Assembly (NCBI GenBank): GCA_902623395.1
Contig: CACNTN010000004.1
Span: forward strand, 50,313 to 114,312
DNA from: an uncultured Pelagibacteraceae bacterium
Lineage (GTDB): Bacteria > Pseudomonadota > Alphaproteobacteria > Pelagibacterales > Pelagibacteraceae
Reading direction: 5' to 3'
DNA: 64,000 nucleotides
The position numbers and the translations under genes are program-made. Numbering within the stretch: position 1 is the first letter of the stretch; the number at the start of each line of letters is the position of its first letter. A model generated the notes under the pieces. That model saw only the letters and a list, made by a program, of their open reading frames with translations. It had not been told where the DNA came from and did no database searches. This document shows positions 56,303 through 64,000 of the stretch, piece after piece.

Positions 56303-57462
56303 TTAAAATAATCCTCAAGGATATTTTGATATATTTTAGTTAAATTTTTTAAATCTTTTAATGAAACACATTCATCTATTTTATGCATTGTTTTATTAAC
56401 CAGACCAAATTCTAGACAAGGAGAAATTCTTTTTATAAATCTTGCATCTGATGTTCCACCAGTCGTGGAGAATACAGGTGTAATTTTGGTAATTTTTTTT
56501 ATTATATCTTTAGCCATATAAATAGTTTTATTTGGTTTTGTAAGAAAAGACTCACCATTTACATGAAAATCTATTTTGAATTTACATTTATTTCTTTTAC
56601 TCAAATTCTTAACTACAGAATAAATTTTTTTCTTTAAACTGCCAGATGTATGAAGATTGTTAAATCTTATGTTAAAGTTGGCTTTAGCCGAAGCCGGAAT
56701 AACATTTGCGGCCTTATTATCTACATTTATAGATGTAAACTCTAAATTAGATGGTTGAAAATTTTTGTTACCTTTATCCAATTTTTGCTCGCTTAGTTTT
56801 TTACATATTTTAACAATTGTATTTATAGGATTATTTGAAAGATGAGGGTAAGCAACGTGACCTTGCGATCCAAAAATAAATATTGTTCCTGATATGCTAC
56901 CTCTTCTTCCTATTTTAATCATCTCCCCAAGTTTATTTGGGTTTGTAGGCTCACCGACGATACAAAAGTCTATTTTCTCATTCCTCTTTTTTAAATAGTC
57001 TACAACTTTTTTAGTCCCATTAATTGCCATACCTTCTTCATCACCAGTGATCAAAAAGCTTATAGATCCATTAAATTTTTTTCTTTTTTTAATAAATTTT
57101 TCTACTGCAGAAACAAAGCAAGCGATTGAACTTTTCATATCATTAGCGCCTCTTCCAATTAGATGATTATTTTTTATTGTTGGTTTAAAAGGATTAACGG
57201 TCCAATCTTTTATGTTACCTGGGGGCACAACATCAGTATGACCTGCGTAACATAAATTTGGCCCTTTTTTTCCAAGTCTTGCATAAATATTTTTGATTGG
57301 CTTACTAATTCTATTTTTATCTTTAAATTCTAAAATTTTGCAATCAAAACCTAGCTTTCTTAACTGCTTTGCTAAAAATCCTATGGCACCTGCATCCACT
57401 GGGGTAACACTTGGAAATTTAATAAGCTCCTTTGCTAATGTAAGTTCATTATTGTTAGGCAT
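56299..57462 (-). CDS. dapE: Succinyl-diaminopimelate desuccinylase
   Basis: Hydrolyses N-succinyl-LL-diaminopimelate in lysine and diaminopimelate synthesis. The 387-aa M20 metallopeptidase-fold enzyme has YAGHTDVVPPG (ligand His and Asp), GRGANDMKSS, the catalytic Glu in TGDEEGMAINGTKK, and FSTTGGTSDARFI near the C-terminus. It overlaps dapD by 1 bp and the SET gene by 3-4 bp. Confidence 0.96.
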   Translation of the reverse strand: MPNNNELTLAKELIKFPSVTPVDAGAIGFLAKQLRKLGFDCKILEFKDKNRISKPIKNIYARLGKKGPNLCYAGHTDVVPPGNIKDWTVNPFKPTIKNNHLIGRGANDMKSSIACFVSAVEKFIKKRKKFNGSISFLITGDEEGMAINGTKKVVDYLKKRNEKIDFCIVGEPTNPNKLGEMIKIGRRGSISGTIFIFGSQGHVAYPHLSNNPINTIVKICKKLSEQKLDKGNKNFQPSNLEFTSINVDNKAANVIPASAKANFNIRFNNLHTSGSLKKKIYSVVKNLSKRNKCKFKIDFHVNGESFLTKPNKTIYMAKDIIKKITKITPVFSTTGGTSDARFIKRISPCLEFGLVNKTMHKIDECVSLKDLKNLTKIYQNILEDYFK

Positions 57463-58289
57463 TAGTCTCTTAATAAATCATTTATAGATGTTTTACTTCT
57501 TGTTTTCGAGTCAACTTTTTTAACAATCACTGCGCAATACAAAGAAGGACCATCAGGATTAGATTTATTTGGTAAACTTCCTGGCACGACTACAGAATAT
57601 GCAGGCACTTTTCCAAAAGTGATTTCACCAGTTGATCTATCTACAATTTTTGTTGAAGCCCCTATATAAACTCCCATTGAAATGACCGCTCCTTCCTCAA
57701 CTAGAACGCCTTCAGCTATTTCAGATCTAGCGCCTACAAAGCAATTATCTTCGATAATTACTGGACCAGCTTGTAGCGGTTCAAGCACGCCACCAATTCC
57801 AGCTCCACCTGAGATATGACAATTCTTTCCAACTTGTGCACATGAACCAACAGAAGCCCAAGTGTCAATCATTGTACCTTCATCCACATATGCTCCTAGA
57901 TTTACAAACGATGGCATAAGTACAACATTTTTAGCAATAAAGGATCCTCTTCTAACTACTCCATTTGGAACATGTCGGTAACCAGCTTTTTTCCAATCTT
58001 TTTCTTTCCACATTACTGTTTTGCCTGGGACTTTATCATACCAGGTAGTGTAGGGCCCTTTTGACATTGTCATTTTATTTACTCTAAAGCTTAAAAGAAT
58101 TGCTTTTTTAATCCACTGATTAACAACCCAAGATCCATTAACCTTATTCGCTACCCTTATTTTACCTGAGTCTACTAAATCTATTGTTTCATTAATCGCT
58201 TTGATTAGTTTTTTATCTGATTTCGGTCCTACTTTTTCTTTAATTTCAAAACTATCATTAATTATATTTTCTAATTTATCTAACTTCAT
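57462..58289 (-). CDS. dapD: Tetrahydrodipicolinate N-succinyltransferase
   Basis: Adds succinyl from succinyl-CoA in the lysine/diaminopimelate pathway. The 275-aa protein has a helical N-domain and a left-handed beta-helix with hexapeptide repeats ([24 protein letters not shown], shown by [18 protein letters not shown]). It sits between the HAD gene (14-bp overlap) and dapE (1-bp overlap), so two steps of one pathway are adjacent. Confidence 0.97.
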   Translation of the reverse strand: MKLDKLENIINDSFEIKEKVGPKSDKKLIKAINETIDLVDSGKIRVANKVNGSWVVNQWIKKAILLSFRVNKMTMSKGPYTTWYDKVPGKTVMWKEKDWKKAGYRHVPNGVVRRGSFIAKNVVLMPSFVNLGAYVDEGTMIDTWASVGSCAQVGKNCHISGGAGIGGVLEPLQAGPVIIEDNCFVGARSEIAEGVLVEEGAVISMGVYIGASTKIVDRSTGEITFGKVPAYSVVVPGSLPNKSNPDGPSLYCAVIVKKVDSKTRSKTSINDLLRD

Positions 58290-58941
58290 TTATCTCCTTT
58301 AAAAATTTTGCCAAGTTATCTGTTTTATAATTAATAAAATCTTCATCTGAGTATTTTGCTGCCCAGGGTTCATTATTTTTTATCCAAACTGTTTTCATTC
58401 CTAATTCATGAGCTGGTTTTAAATTTCTAGCTATATCTTCAAAGAATATACAGTATTGTGGCTCAATTTTGTAATTTTCTATTAATTTTTTATAAGGTTC
58501 TTTAGATGGCTTTGGAATAAATTCACAATCACGAATATCAAAGATTCCATCAAAAAGTCTATCAATTCCAATTCTTTTTGTAACATTTAAGGCGTGAGCC
58601 TTTGATCCGTTTGTAAAAATTATTTTCTTTCCATTTAATCTCTTAATTTCTTCCTCTAAAAACTTATTTTTATCTAAAAAACTAAGATCAACATCATGTA
58701 CAAATTCTAAAAATTCATCAGCGTCAATTTTATGGTTTTTAATCATTCCATTTAAAGTAGTGTTATATTCTTGAAAATAGCTTTTTTGGATTTTTCTTGC
58801 TTCTTCTAAACTAACACTCAGTTTTTCAGAAATAAATTTTGACATTTTTTTGTCTACTTGTTCAAAAACTTTAGTTGCACCATCGTATAAAGTGTTATCC
58901 AAATCAAATAACCAAAATTTTATTTTTGATAAATCTTTCAT
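58276..58941 (-). CDS. HAD-superfamily phosphatase, pyrimidine 5'-nucleotidase-like
   Basis: A 221-aa HAD hydrolase with motif [11 protein letters not shown], motif [10 protein letters not shown], motif III lysine in KPSKEPYKK and motif [14 protein letters not shown]. This matches the pyrimidine 5'-nucleotidase (Sdt1-like) group often found between argB and dapD in alphaproteobacteria. It is coupled to argB by a 4-bp overlap. The substrate is likely a nucleoside monophosphate, but is not proven. Confidence 0.88.
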   Translation of the reverse strand: MKDLSKIKFWLFDLDNTLYDGATKVFEQVDKKMSKFISEKLSVSLEEARKIQKSYFQEYNTTLNGMIKNHKIDADEFLEFVHDVDLSFLDKNKFLEEEIKRLNGKKIIFTNGSKAHALNVTKRIGIDRLFDGIFDIRDCEFIPKPSKEPYKKLIENYKIEPQYCIFFEDIARNLKPAHELGMKTVWIKNNEPWAAKYSDEDFINYKTDNLAKFLKEINEVR

Positions 58942-59807
58942 TCCCTTATTAAAGTCCCAGAACCTTTATCAGAAAAAATTTCATATAGTATTGAATGTGG
59001 TTTCCTTCCATCAAGAATAACAACACCCCTCACTCCGTTCTCGACTGCATCAACACAATTTTGTATTTTTGGTATCATGCCACCTTGAACAACTTTCCAT
59101 TTGATAAGGTTTTCTAAATCAAAGGGTTTAATCTCTGTAATCAGTTTTTTTTGATCATCATAAACACCTTCAACATTAGTCATTAATAATAGCCTTCTGG
59201 ATTTGAGTTTTTTGGCTATAGCACTGGCCGCAGTATCTCCGTTTATATTATATGTTTGTTGATTTTCTCCTAAACCAAGAGGTGCAATTATTGGAATTTC
59301 GTTTTTATTAATTGCGTCGTTAATTAATTGAGTATTAATTTTATTTGGTATTCCCACAAATCCCAGCTCTTCTCTTTCAGGCTTAACTTCAATAATATTA
59401 TTTTCCTTTGTATGAAAAGATGTTGCATTTGTCCCTAGTTCTTTTAAATTTGAGACTATATCGTTATTAAATTCAATTAAGACCTCTTCAACCACATTAA
59501 TAATATTTTTATCAGTTACTCTTAATCCATCAATAAATTTTGACTCAATTTTTTTTTTGTCTAACTCTCTCTTAATTCTAGGCCCTCCACCATGAACAAT
59601 AATAACTGATAGACCCAACTTATTTAAAATATTAATGTCTAAAATAAAGTTATTGAATACATTCCTATCAATTAAAACATTACCTCCATATTTAATTACA
59701 ATTTTTTCGTTCTTATATTTCGAAACATATTTTTGAACATTTATAATTTCTGGAGCGTCTTTTGGCCAAAACTTTTTAATTTCTTCAAGAGAAATATTTT
59801 TAGACAT
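58938..59807 (-). CDS. argB: Acetylglutamate kinase
   Basis: Phosphorylates N-acetylglutamate in arginine synthesis. The 289-aa amino-acid kinase has VIKYGGNVLID, the loop VHGGGPRI, NGDTAASAIAKKL and VVQGGMIPKI. It lies 4 bp from yidC; many alphaproteobacteria have the GTPase gene engB between these two, and it is missing here. It overlaps the HAD gene by 4 bp. Confidence 0.97.
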   Translation of the reverse strand: MSKNISLEEIKKFWPKDAPEIINVQKYVSKYKNEKIVIKYGGNVLIDRNVFNNFILDINILNKLGLSVIIVHGGGPRIKRELDKKKIESKFIDGLRVTDKNIINVVEEVLIEFNNDIVSNLKELGTNATSFHTKENNIIEVKPEREELGFVGIPNKINTQLINDAINKNEIPIIAPLGLGENQQTYNINGDTAASAIAKKLKSRRLLLMTNVEGVYDDQKKLITEIKPFDLENLIKWKVVQGGMIPKIQNCVDAVENGVRGVVILDGRKPHSILYEIFSDKGSGTLIRE

Positions 59808-59811
59808 TAAA

Positions 59812-61497
59812 TTAATTTGTTTTTACAGTAGTTTGTTTCACGATTACGTACTGTTGAGCAATTGTTAAAATATTGTTTACCGTCCAGTAAACAACTAGAC
59901 CTGATGGAAAAGATGCCAAAATGATCGTTAAAAATAACGGGAAGAATGCAAAAATTTTAGCTTGAATTGGATCTGCAGGAGCAGGGTTTAATTTTTGTTG
60001 AACCCACATAGAAGCCCCCATTAAAATTGGCCAAATACCAATAATCATAAAACTTGGAGGATCCCATGGTATTAATCCAAATAAATTAAAAATTGAAGTT
60101 GGGTCGGCAGCTGATAGATCTTTTATCCAACCAAAAAAAGGCTGGTGTCTCATTTCCAAAGATATAAACAACATTTTGTATATAGCAAAAAAGAATGGAA
60201 TTTGTATTAATACTGGCAAACAACCTGATGCAGGATTAATCTTCTCTTTTCTGTATAAAGCCATCATTTCTTGCTGAAGTTTAACTTTGTCATCTTTATG
60301 AAGCTCTTTAAGTCTCATCATTTCGGGTTGAACGGCCTTCATTTTTGCCATGGATTTAAATGAGAAGTTTGCTAAAGGGTAAAAAATTAATCTTATTGCT
60401 ACTGTAAGTAAAACTATAGCATAACCAAAATTTCCTGAAATTTTAAAAAGATAATCTATCACAAAAAATAATGGTTTTGTGAAAAAGTAAAACCAACCCC
60501 AGTCTATTACTAAATCAAATTTATTAATTTTTTGATCAGCAGCGTAACCATCAATAGTTTCAACCTCTTTAGCTGAAACAAACAATCTGAGTTCATTTAT
60601 ACCTGTAGAAGATTTATTTATTTTTGTAGGATTATTAATTATATAATTGGCTTTATAGCCGTTATCATAAAGAAAGGTTGATTTAAAATTCTTTCCTTTT
60701 TCAGGAACAAAAGCTGTCATCCAATATTTATCAGTGATACCCAACCAACCTTCATTCGACTCTCTAACAATTTTCTTTTCTTTTATATCATCGTAATCAT
60801 CTTCTTTTAGTTCATCATCAAATACTCCGATAAATCCCTCATGCTGAATGTAAAAATTCTGAATATCATCAGGAATTTTATTCCTAGTCATTTGAGCGTA
60901 TGGATACAAATCAATTGTAGAATTAGAATTATTTTTAACTTGCTGGGTAATTCTAAATAAATAATTATTATCTAATTCTATTTTTTTTTCAAAGATAATT
61001 CCTTCTCCGTTATTCCATTGTAATACTACTGGAGAATTATCACTTAAAATATTATTACCTTTTACCGACCAAGTGCTCTCTTTTGTGGGTATTTTAATTT
61101 TATTTCCAACACTGGTCCAACCAGTTTCAATATAAAAACCGTTTTCTGTTTCTGCTGGATTTAAAAAAATAATATTTTTGTCCCCCTCAACTTTTTGTTT
61201 ATGATTTTTAAAAGAAATATCATCAATCTGTGCACCTTTTAAATTTATTGATCCTATAATACTATTATTTTCAATTTTTACTCTTTCATCTTTTTTAATT
61301 GAGTCCTCCCTAGAAATATTTTTAACTATCGTTGGTTGATTTATTGTTGGAGCTATTGACCCTGTTTCAGATTTCTGCTCAATTTTTTGATTGCCTTTTG
61401 GATCAATAGGTTTTTTTGGAGTTTCAAAAAAAGCTCCCCAGAATAGCAAAACAGACATTGAAAGAGCGATAGCTACGAAAACGTTTCTGTTATCCAT
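59812..61497 (-). CDS. yidC: Membrane protein insertase YidC
   Basis: Inserts and folds inner-membrane proteins. About 561 aa from ATG 61497 (MDNRNVFVAIALS); an ATG three codons upstream also exists. It has the N-terminal helix, a large periplasmic beta-domain (about 60-340) and the five-helix insertase core with FSFKSMAKMKAVQPEM, CLPVLIQIPFFFAIYKM and FPSGLVVYWTVNN. It follows yidD with a small overlap or gap depending on the start chosen. Confidence 0.97.
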   Translation of the reverse strand: MDNRNVFVAIALSMSVLLFWGAFFETPKKPIDPKGNQKIEQKSETGSIAPTINQPTIVKNISREDSIKKDERVKIENNSIIGSINLKGAQIDDISFKNHKQKVEGDKNIIFLNPAETENGFYIETGWTSVGNKIKIPTKESTWSVKGNNILSDNSPVVLQWNNGEGIIFEKKIELDNNYLFRITQQVKNNSNSTIDLYPYAQMTRNKIPDDIQNFYIQHEGFIGVFDDELKEDDYDDIKEKKIVRESNEGWLGITDKYWMTAFVPEKGKNFKSTFLYDNGYKANYIINNPTKINKSSTGINELRLFVSAKEVETIDGYAADQKINKFDLVIDWGWFYFFTKPLFFVIDYLFKISGNFGYAIVLLTVAIRLIFYPLANFSFKSMAKMKAVQPEMMRLKELHKDDKVKLQQEMMALYRKEKINPASGCLPVLIQIPFFFAIYKMLFISLEMRHQPFFGWIKDLSAADPTSIFNLFGLIPWDPPSFMIIGIWPILMGASMWVQQKLNPAPADPIQAKIFAFFPLFLTIILASFPSGLVVYWTVNNILTIAQQYVIVKQTTVKTN

Positions 61498-61741
61498 TTT
61501 TACCATCCTTATGATTTGTTTCTGGGATAAAATCTATTCCATGACTACCGCCAAGTGTTTTGAATGGATGACATTTTAAAATTCTTTTTACACCTAATGT
61601 AAATCCTTTAGTCAAACCTTGGGTTTTTAAAGCTTCTATAAAATATTCAGAACAGGTAGGAAAGAATCTACATCTACTTCCTAATAATGGAGATATAAAA
61701 TATTTATAAAATTTAATAATTAAAATTAAAATTTTTGTCAT
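61490..61741 (-). CDS. yidD: Membrane protein insertion efficiency factor YidD
   Basis: An 83-aa membrane-associated protein that helps YidC. The signature is SPLLGSRCRFFPTCSEYFIEAL with Cys24 and Cys30, then the later KCHPFKTLGGSHGIDFIP. It lies 1 bp from rnpA and next to yidC, the conserved order rpmH-rnpA-yidD-yidC. Confidence 0.95.
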   Translation of the reverse strand: MTKILILIIKFYKYFISPLLGSRCRFFPTCSEYFIEALKTQGLTKGFTLGVKRILKCHPFKTLGGSHGIDFIPETNHKDGKNG

Positions 61742-61742
61742 T

Positions 61743-62093
61743 TTACTTTTTAAGTTTACTAAAACTTTTCTCCATTAATGGCAAAAGCACATCATGTTTT
61801 TGAGCATAAGCATTAGACTTTCCGAAAACTATATAAGTGTAATCCTTATTAATTGCACCTCTTTTTTTTATTAATTTTTGAACTATTGCTTTTAATTTTC
61901 TTTTGATTTTGTTTCTTTTAACAGCATTTCCAATTTTCTTTTTCATAACAAAACTTATAAGTAGGTTGGTTTTTTGTTTAGGCTTAAAAAAGTTTTTAGC
62001 CGCAAAAAGGGAAAAATAATCGGTGTGAATTTTTTTTTCCTTAAGAGCTTTTTTGAATTGGTAGCTTTTCTTTAAACTTTCAAGCTTTACCAT
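61743..62093 (-). CDS. rnpA: Ribonuclease P protein component
   Basis: The basic protein cofactor of RNase P that helps process tRNA 5' ends. The 116-aa protein has the RNR-like motif KKIGNAVKRNKIKRKLKAI and a Lys/Arg-rich character. It lies 5 bp after rpmH and 1 bp before yidD. Confidence 0.95.
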   Translation of the reverse strand: MVKLESLKKSYQFKKALKEKKIHTDYFSLFAAKNFFKPKQKTNLLISFVMKKKIGNAVKRNKIKRKLKAIVQKLIKKRGAINKDYTYIVFGKSNAYAQKHDVLLPLMEKSFSKLKK

Positions 62094-62098
62094 TAAAT

Positions 62099-62233
62099 TT
62101 ATGTAGATAGAGTTTTTCTACCTTTAGCTCTTCTTCGAGCGATAAGTTGTCTCCCGGTTTTAGTAGCCATCCTTGCTCTAAATCCGTGTCTTCTTTTTCT
62201 TACTAAATTGCTTGGTTGATAAGTTCTTTTCAT
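62099..62233 (-). CDS. rpmH: 50S ribosomal protein L34
   Basis: A 44-aa protein translated by hand from ATG 62233 to TAA 62099. It starts [18 protein letters not shown] and ends GRKTLST, matching the near-invariant L34 signature. It leads the rpmH-rnpA-yidD-yidC operon; the 50-bp gap to the divergent gene at 62284 must hold its promoter. Confidence 0.97.
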   Translation of the reverse strand: MKRTYQPSNLVRKRRHGFRARMATKTGRQLIARRRAKGRKTLST

Positions 62234-62283
62234 AAATATTTTAAGGTATATATTTTAATTGCTGTCTATTGTACAGGTAAATT

Positions 62284-62994
62284 ATGAGTAAAAATTTGAA
62301 AATATTTTTAGGTATTTCTTACTTACTCTTACTGTTTGCTTTCTTATATTTTATTTTCACTGGTATAGAAGTAAGTAGGCTAGATGATTTTTCTTATTAT
62401 AAAGAACTTCAGTCGGATCTAAATATTTATGTAAGTAAAAATATTATATATAATTTAATCTACTTTTTTTTCTTTTCAATTATATGGGTAGCGCTTCTTG
62501 GTTTTGGATCGCCAATTTTAATTATTTCCGGAATATTATTTGGTCAATGGCTTGGAACATTTGCTTCGATAATTTCTTTTTCTGTTGGAGCTTTAGTTTT
62601 ATACTCAATAGGAATTTTCTTTTTTAGAGATCTAGTTACGAAAATCTTAGAAAAAAAATTAGGTAAATATATTCTCTTATTCCAGAAAAATGAATTTTAC
62701 TATTTCTTCCTGTATAGATTTGTTGGTGGACTAGGAGTCCCTTTTGGATTACAGAATTTAATTCCAATTTTATTTGGCATGAAAAAAATAAATTATTTTT
62801 TTGCAAGTTTTTTTGGTTTTATACCGAGTTTTTTTATTATGAACACAATAGGTGCAGGATTGAATTCATATATAGAACAAGCCCAGACATTTAATGTTTT
62901 TGAATTAATGCTTTCTCCAGAAATATATTCTCCAATTTTAATGTTTGCTACTTTGATGATCATATCTTTAATAATCAAAAAGAAATTTTTTTAA
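62284..62994 (+). CDS. VTT-domain membrane protein (TVP38/TMEM64/DedA-like)
   Basis: A 236-aa polytopic protein with about six helices. The family core is visible: the re-entrant FGSPILIISGILFGQWLGTF and the later FLYRFVGGLGVPFGLQNLIP with the conserved Arg-Phe and Pro. DedA/VTT proteins are linked to phospholipid or undecaprenyl-phosphate flipping across the membrane; which applies here is not known. The stop overlaps the next start (TAATG). Confidence 0.85.
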   Translation: MSKNLKIFLGISYLLLLFAFLYFIFTGIEVSRLDDFSYYKELQSDLNIYVSKNIIYNLIYFFFFSIIWVALLGFGSPILIISGILFGQWLGTFASIISFSVGALVLYSIGIFFFRDLVTKILEKKLGKYILLFQKNEFYYFFLYRFVGGLGVPFGLQNLIPILFGMKKINYFFASFFGFIPSFFIMNTIGAGLNSYIEQAQTFNVFELMLSPEIYSPILMFATLMIISLIIKKKFF

Positions 62995-64000
62995 TGACAA
63001 AAATTAATGAAAATGTTTTATCAGGATATCCAAGCCCTTATCTCAAACAACATCAAAGTAATCCTGTTAATTGGCAAATATGGTCAAAAGAGATCTTAGA
63101 TTTCTCTAAACAAAATAAAAAACCCATTCTATTAAGTATCGGGTATGCAAGTTGTCACTGGTGTCACGTTATGGCCCATGAAAGTTTTGAGGATAAGGAA
63201 ACAGCAAAATTAATGAATCAATTATTTGTGAATATCAAAGTTGATAGAGAGGAAAGGCCAGACTTAGATTTTATATTTCAAAGTTCATTTCAATTATTTA
63301 ATCAAACTGGTGGTGGTTGGCCATTAACTATGTTTCTTGATGAAAACGGAGTTCCGTTTATGGGAGGAACCTACTTTCCAAAAAATTCTAAAAATGGGTT
63401 ACCATCTTTTAAAGAAGTTTTAGTTAAAGTTGCAGAGGCATATAAAAGTCAAAGAGAGAATATTATTAAACAAAAAGAACTAATTACTAAAAATTTAGAT
63501 TTAAAAAAAAATTCTGTTTTAAATCAGGATCTCGAACCAATACTAGAACAAACTCTTAGTTATTTAGATCCAATTAAAGGAGGATTTAAAGGTTCACCTA
63601 AGTTTCCAACTTTTAATTTATATGAAACTCTTTTTTATTTTTATAATAAATCAAATGATAAAAAGTTTTTAGATTGTATTGAATTAGTTATTAAACAACT
63701 TTGTTCTAAAGGTATCTATGATCATGTAGAAGGGGGGATAGCGCGATATACTGTGGATGATGATTGGGTTGTGCCCCATTTTGAAAAAATGCTTTACGAC
63801 AACACTCAATTTATTTTGTTATTATCAAAGTACTGTAAAGTAAATTCAAAAAATTATTTTAAGGAAAAACTAGAACAAACAGTAGAATTTTTAAAAAAAG
63901 ACTTTTTAAATAAAGATGGATTATTAGGATCCGCCTATGACGCTGATAGCGATGGAGAAGAAGGTAAATACTATGTTTTTAAATACGATGAAATTAAAAA
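62994..64000 (+). CDS. Thioredoxin-fold DUF255 protein (YyaL/SSP411-like), C-terminus cut by window edge
   Basis: Translated by hand from ATG 62994; 335 codons are inside the window and full proteins are about 650-700 aa. The N-terminal thioredoxin-like domain has SPYLKQHQSNPVNW, the CxxC motif YASCHWCHVMAHESF near 53-56, KVDREERPDLD and GGGWPLTMFL. A six-hairpin glycosidase-like domain begins after about residue 170 with GGFKGSPKFP and EKMLYDNTQ. Its function is poorly known. It overlaps the VTT gene by 1 bp. Confidence 0.92.
   Translation, partial: MTKINENVLSGYPSPYLKQHQSNPVNWQIWSKEILDFSKQNKKPILLSIGYASCHWCHVMAHESFEDKETAKLMNQLFVNIKVDREERPDLDFIFQSSFQLFNQTGGGWPLTMFLDENGVPFMGGTYFPKNSKNGLPSFKEVLVKVAEAYKSQRENIIKQKELITKNLDLKKNSVLNQDLEPILEQTLSYLDPIKGGFKGSPKFPTFNLYETLFYFYNKSNDKKFLDCIELVIKQLCSKGIYDHVEGGIARYTVDDDWVVPHFEKMLYDNTQFILLLSKYCKVNSKNYFKEKLEQTVEFLKKDFLNKDGLLGSAYDADSDGEEGKYYVFKYDEIK

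Overview
The window looks like a chromosomal piece of a streamlined, AT-rich marine alphaproteobacterium, most likely SAR11 (Pelagibacterales) or a close relative. The grounds are very low GC, 0-50 bp gaps, many 1-4 bp gene overlaps (TAATG, ATGA), a class I lysyl-tRNA synthetase, a bolA/dnaJ/cobS/cobT cluster, the rpmH-rnpA-yidD-yidC-argB order, and def-fmt-truA close to dapE-dapD. The taxon is inferred from gene content and style; no marker gene was compared.

Layout. 0-7.6 kb: central carbon genes. A pyruvate dehydrogenase E1 with its own lipoyl domain (cut by the left edge) is divergent from an acetoacetyl-CoA synthetase; then come an HDAC-family deacetylase, a DUF4174-type protein, a tiny Cys-rich protein behind two Fur-box-like palindromes, and a thiolase. 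7.6-14 kb: a surface-glycan block (O-antigen ligase-like protein, tRNA-Arg, membrane glycosyltransferase, two CDP-paratose-epimerase-like SDRs, GT2, a 31-aa membrane ORF, UppP). 14.1-21.7 kb: glutamate synthase gltD-gltB, an SDR and an alpha/beta hydrolase. 21.7-34.3 kb: the translation run thrS-infC-rpmI-rplT-pheS-pheT-lepA, bracketed by glycosyltransferase genes that overlap thrS and lepA. 34.3-37.2 kb: the most unusual part. It holds tRNA-Ser(GGA), an autotransporter gene, a diverged second copy of the 3' part of tRNA-Ser, a structured leader, and two paralogous two-helix mini membrane proteins separated by a hairpin.

37.2-47.9 kb: trkH-ampG-NlpC/P60 (potassium uptake and muropeptide recycling), a lysK split by a one-base frameshift, pyrD, rpmB, a queuosine-precursor transporter, cobT, cobS, a J-domain protein and bolA. 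47.9-53.7 kb: aroB/aroK, a 59-aa membrane ORF with a periplasmic helical protein, and def-fmt-truA. 53.7-62.3 kb: gmd and a glycosyltransferase, a SET-domain protein, dapE, dapD, a HAD phosphatase, argB, yidC, yidD, rnpA and rpmH. 62.3-64 kb: a VTT-family membrane protein and a DUF255/YyaL-type thioredoxin-fold protein cut by the right edge.

Core housekeeping operons are interleaved with small surface-glycan gene groups. The best candidates for something undescribed are the tRNA-Ser-bounded autotransporter island with the adjoining leader and mini-protein pair, and the Cys-rich mini-protein with Fur-box-like operators. No CRISPR array, insertion sequence, integrase or rRNA gene was seen, and no gap without a gene exceeds 300 bp.
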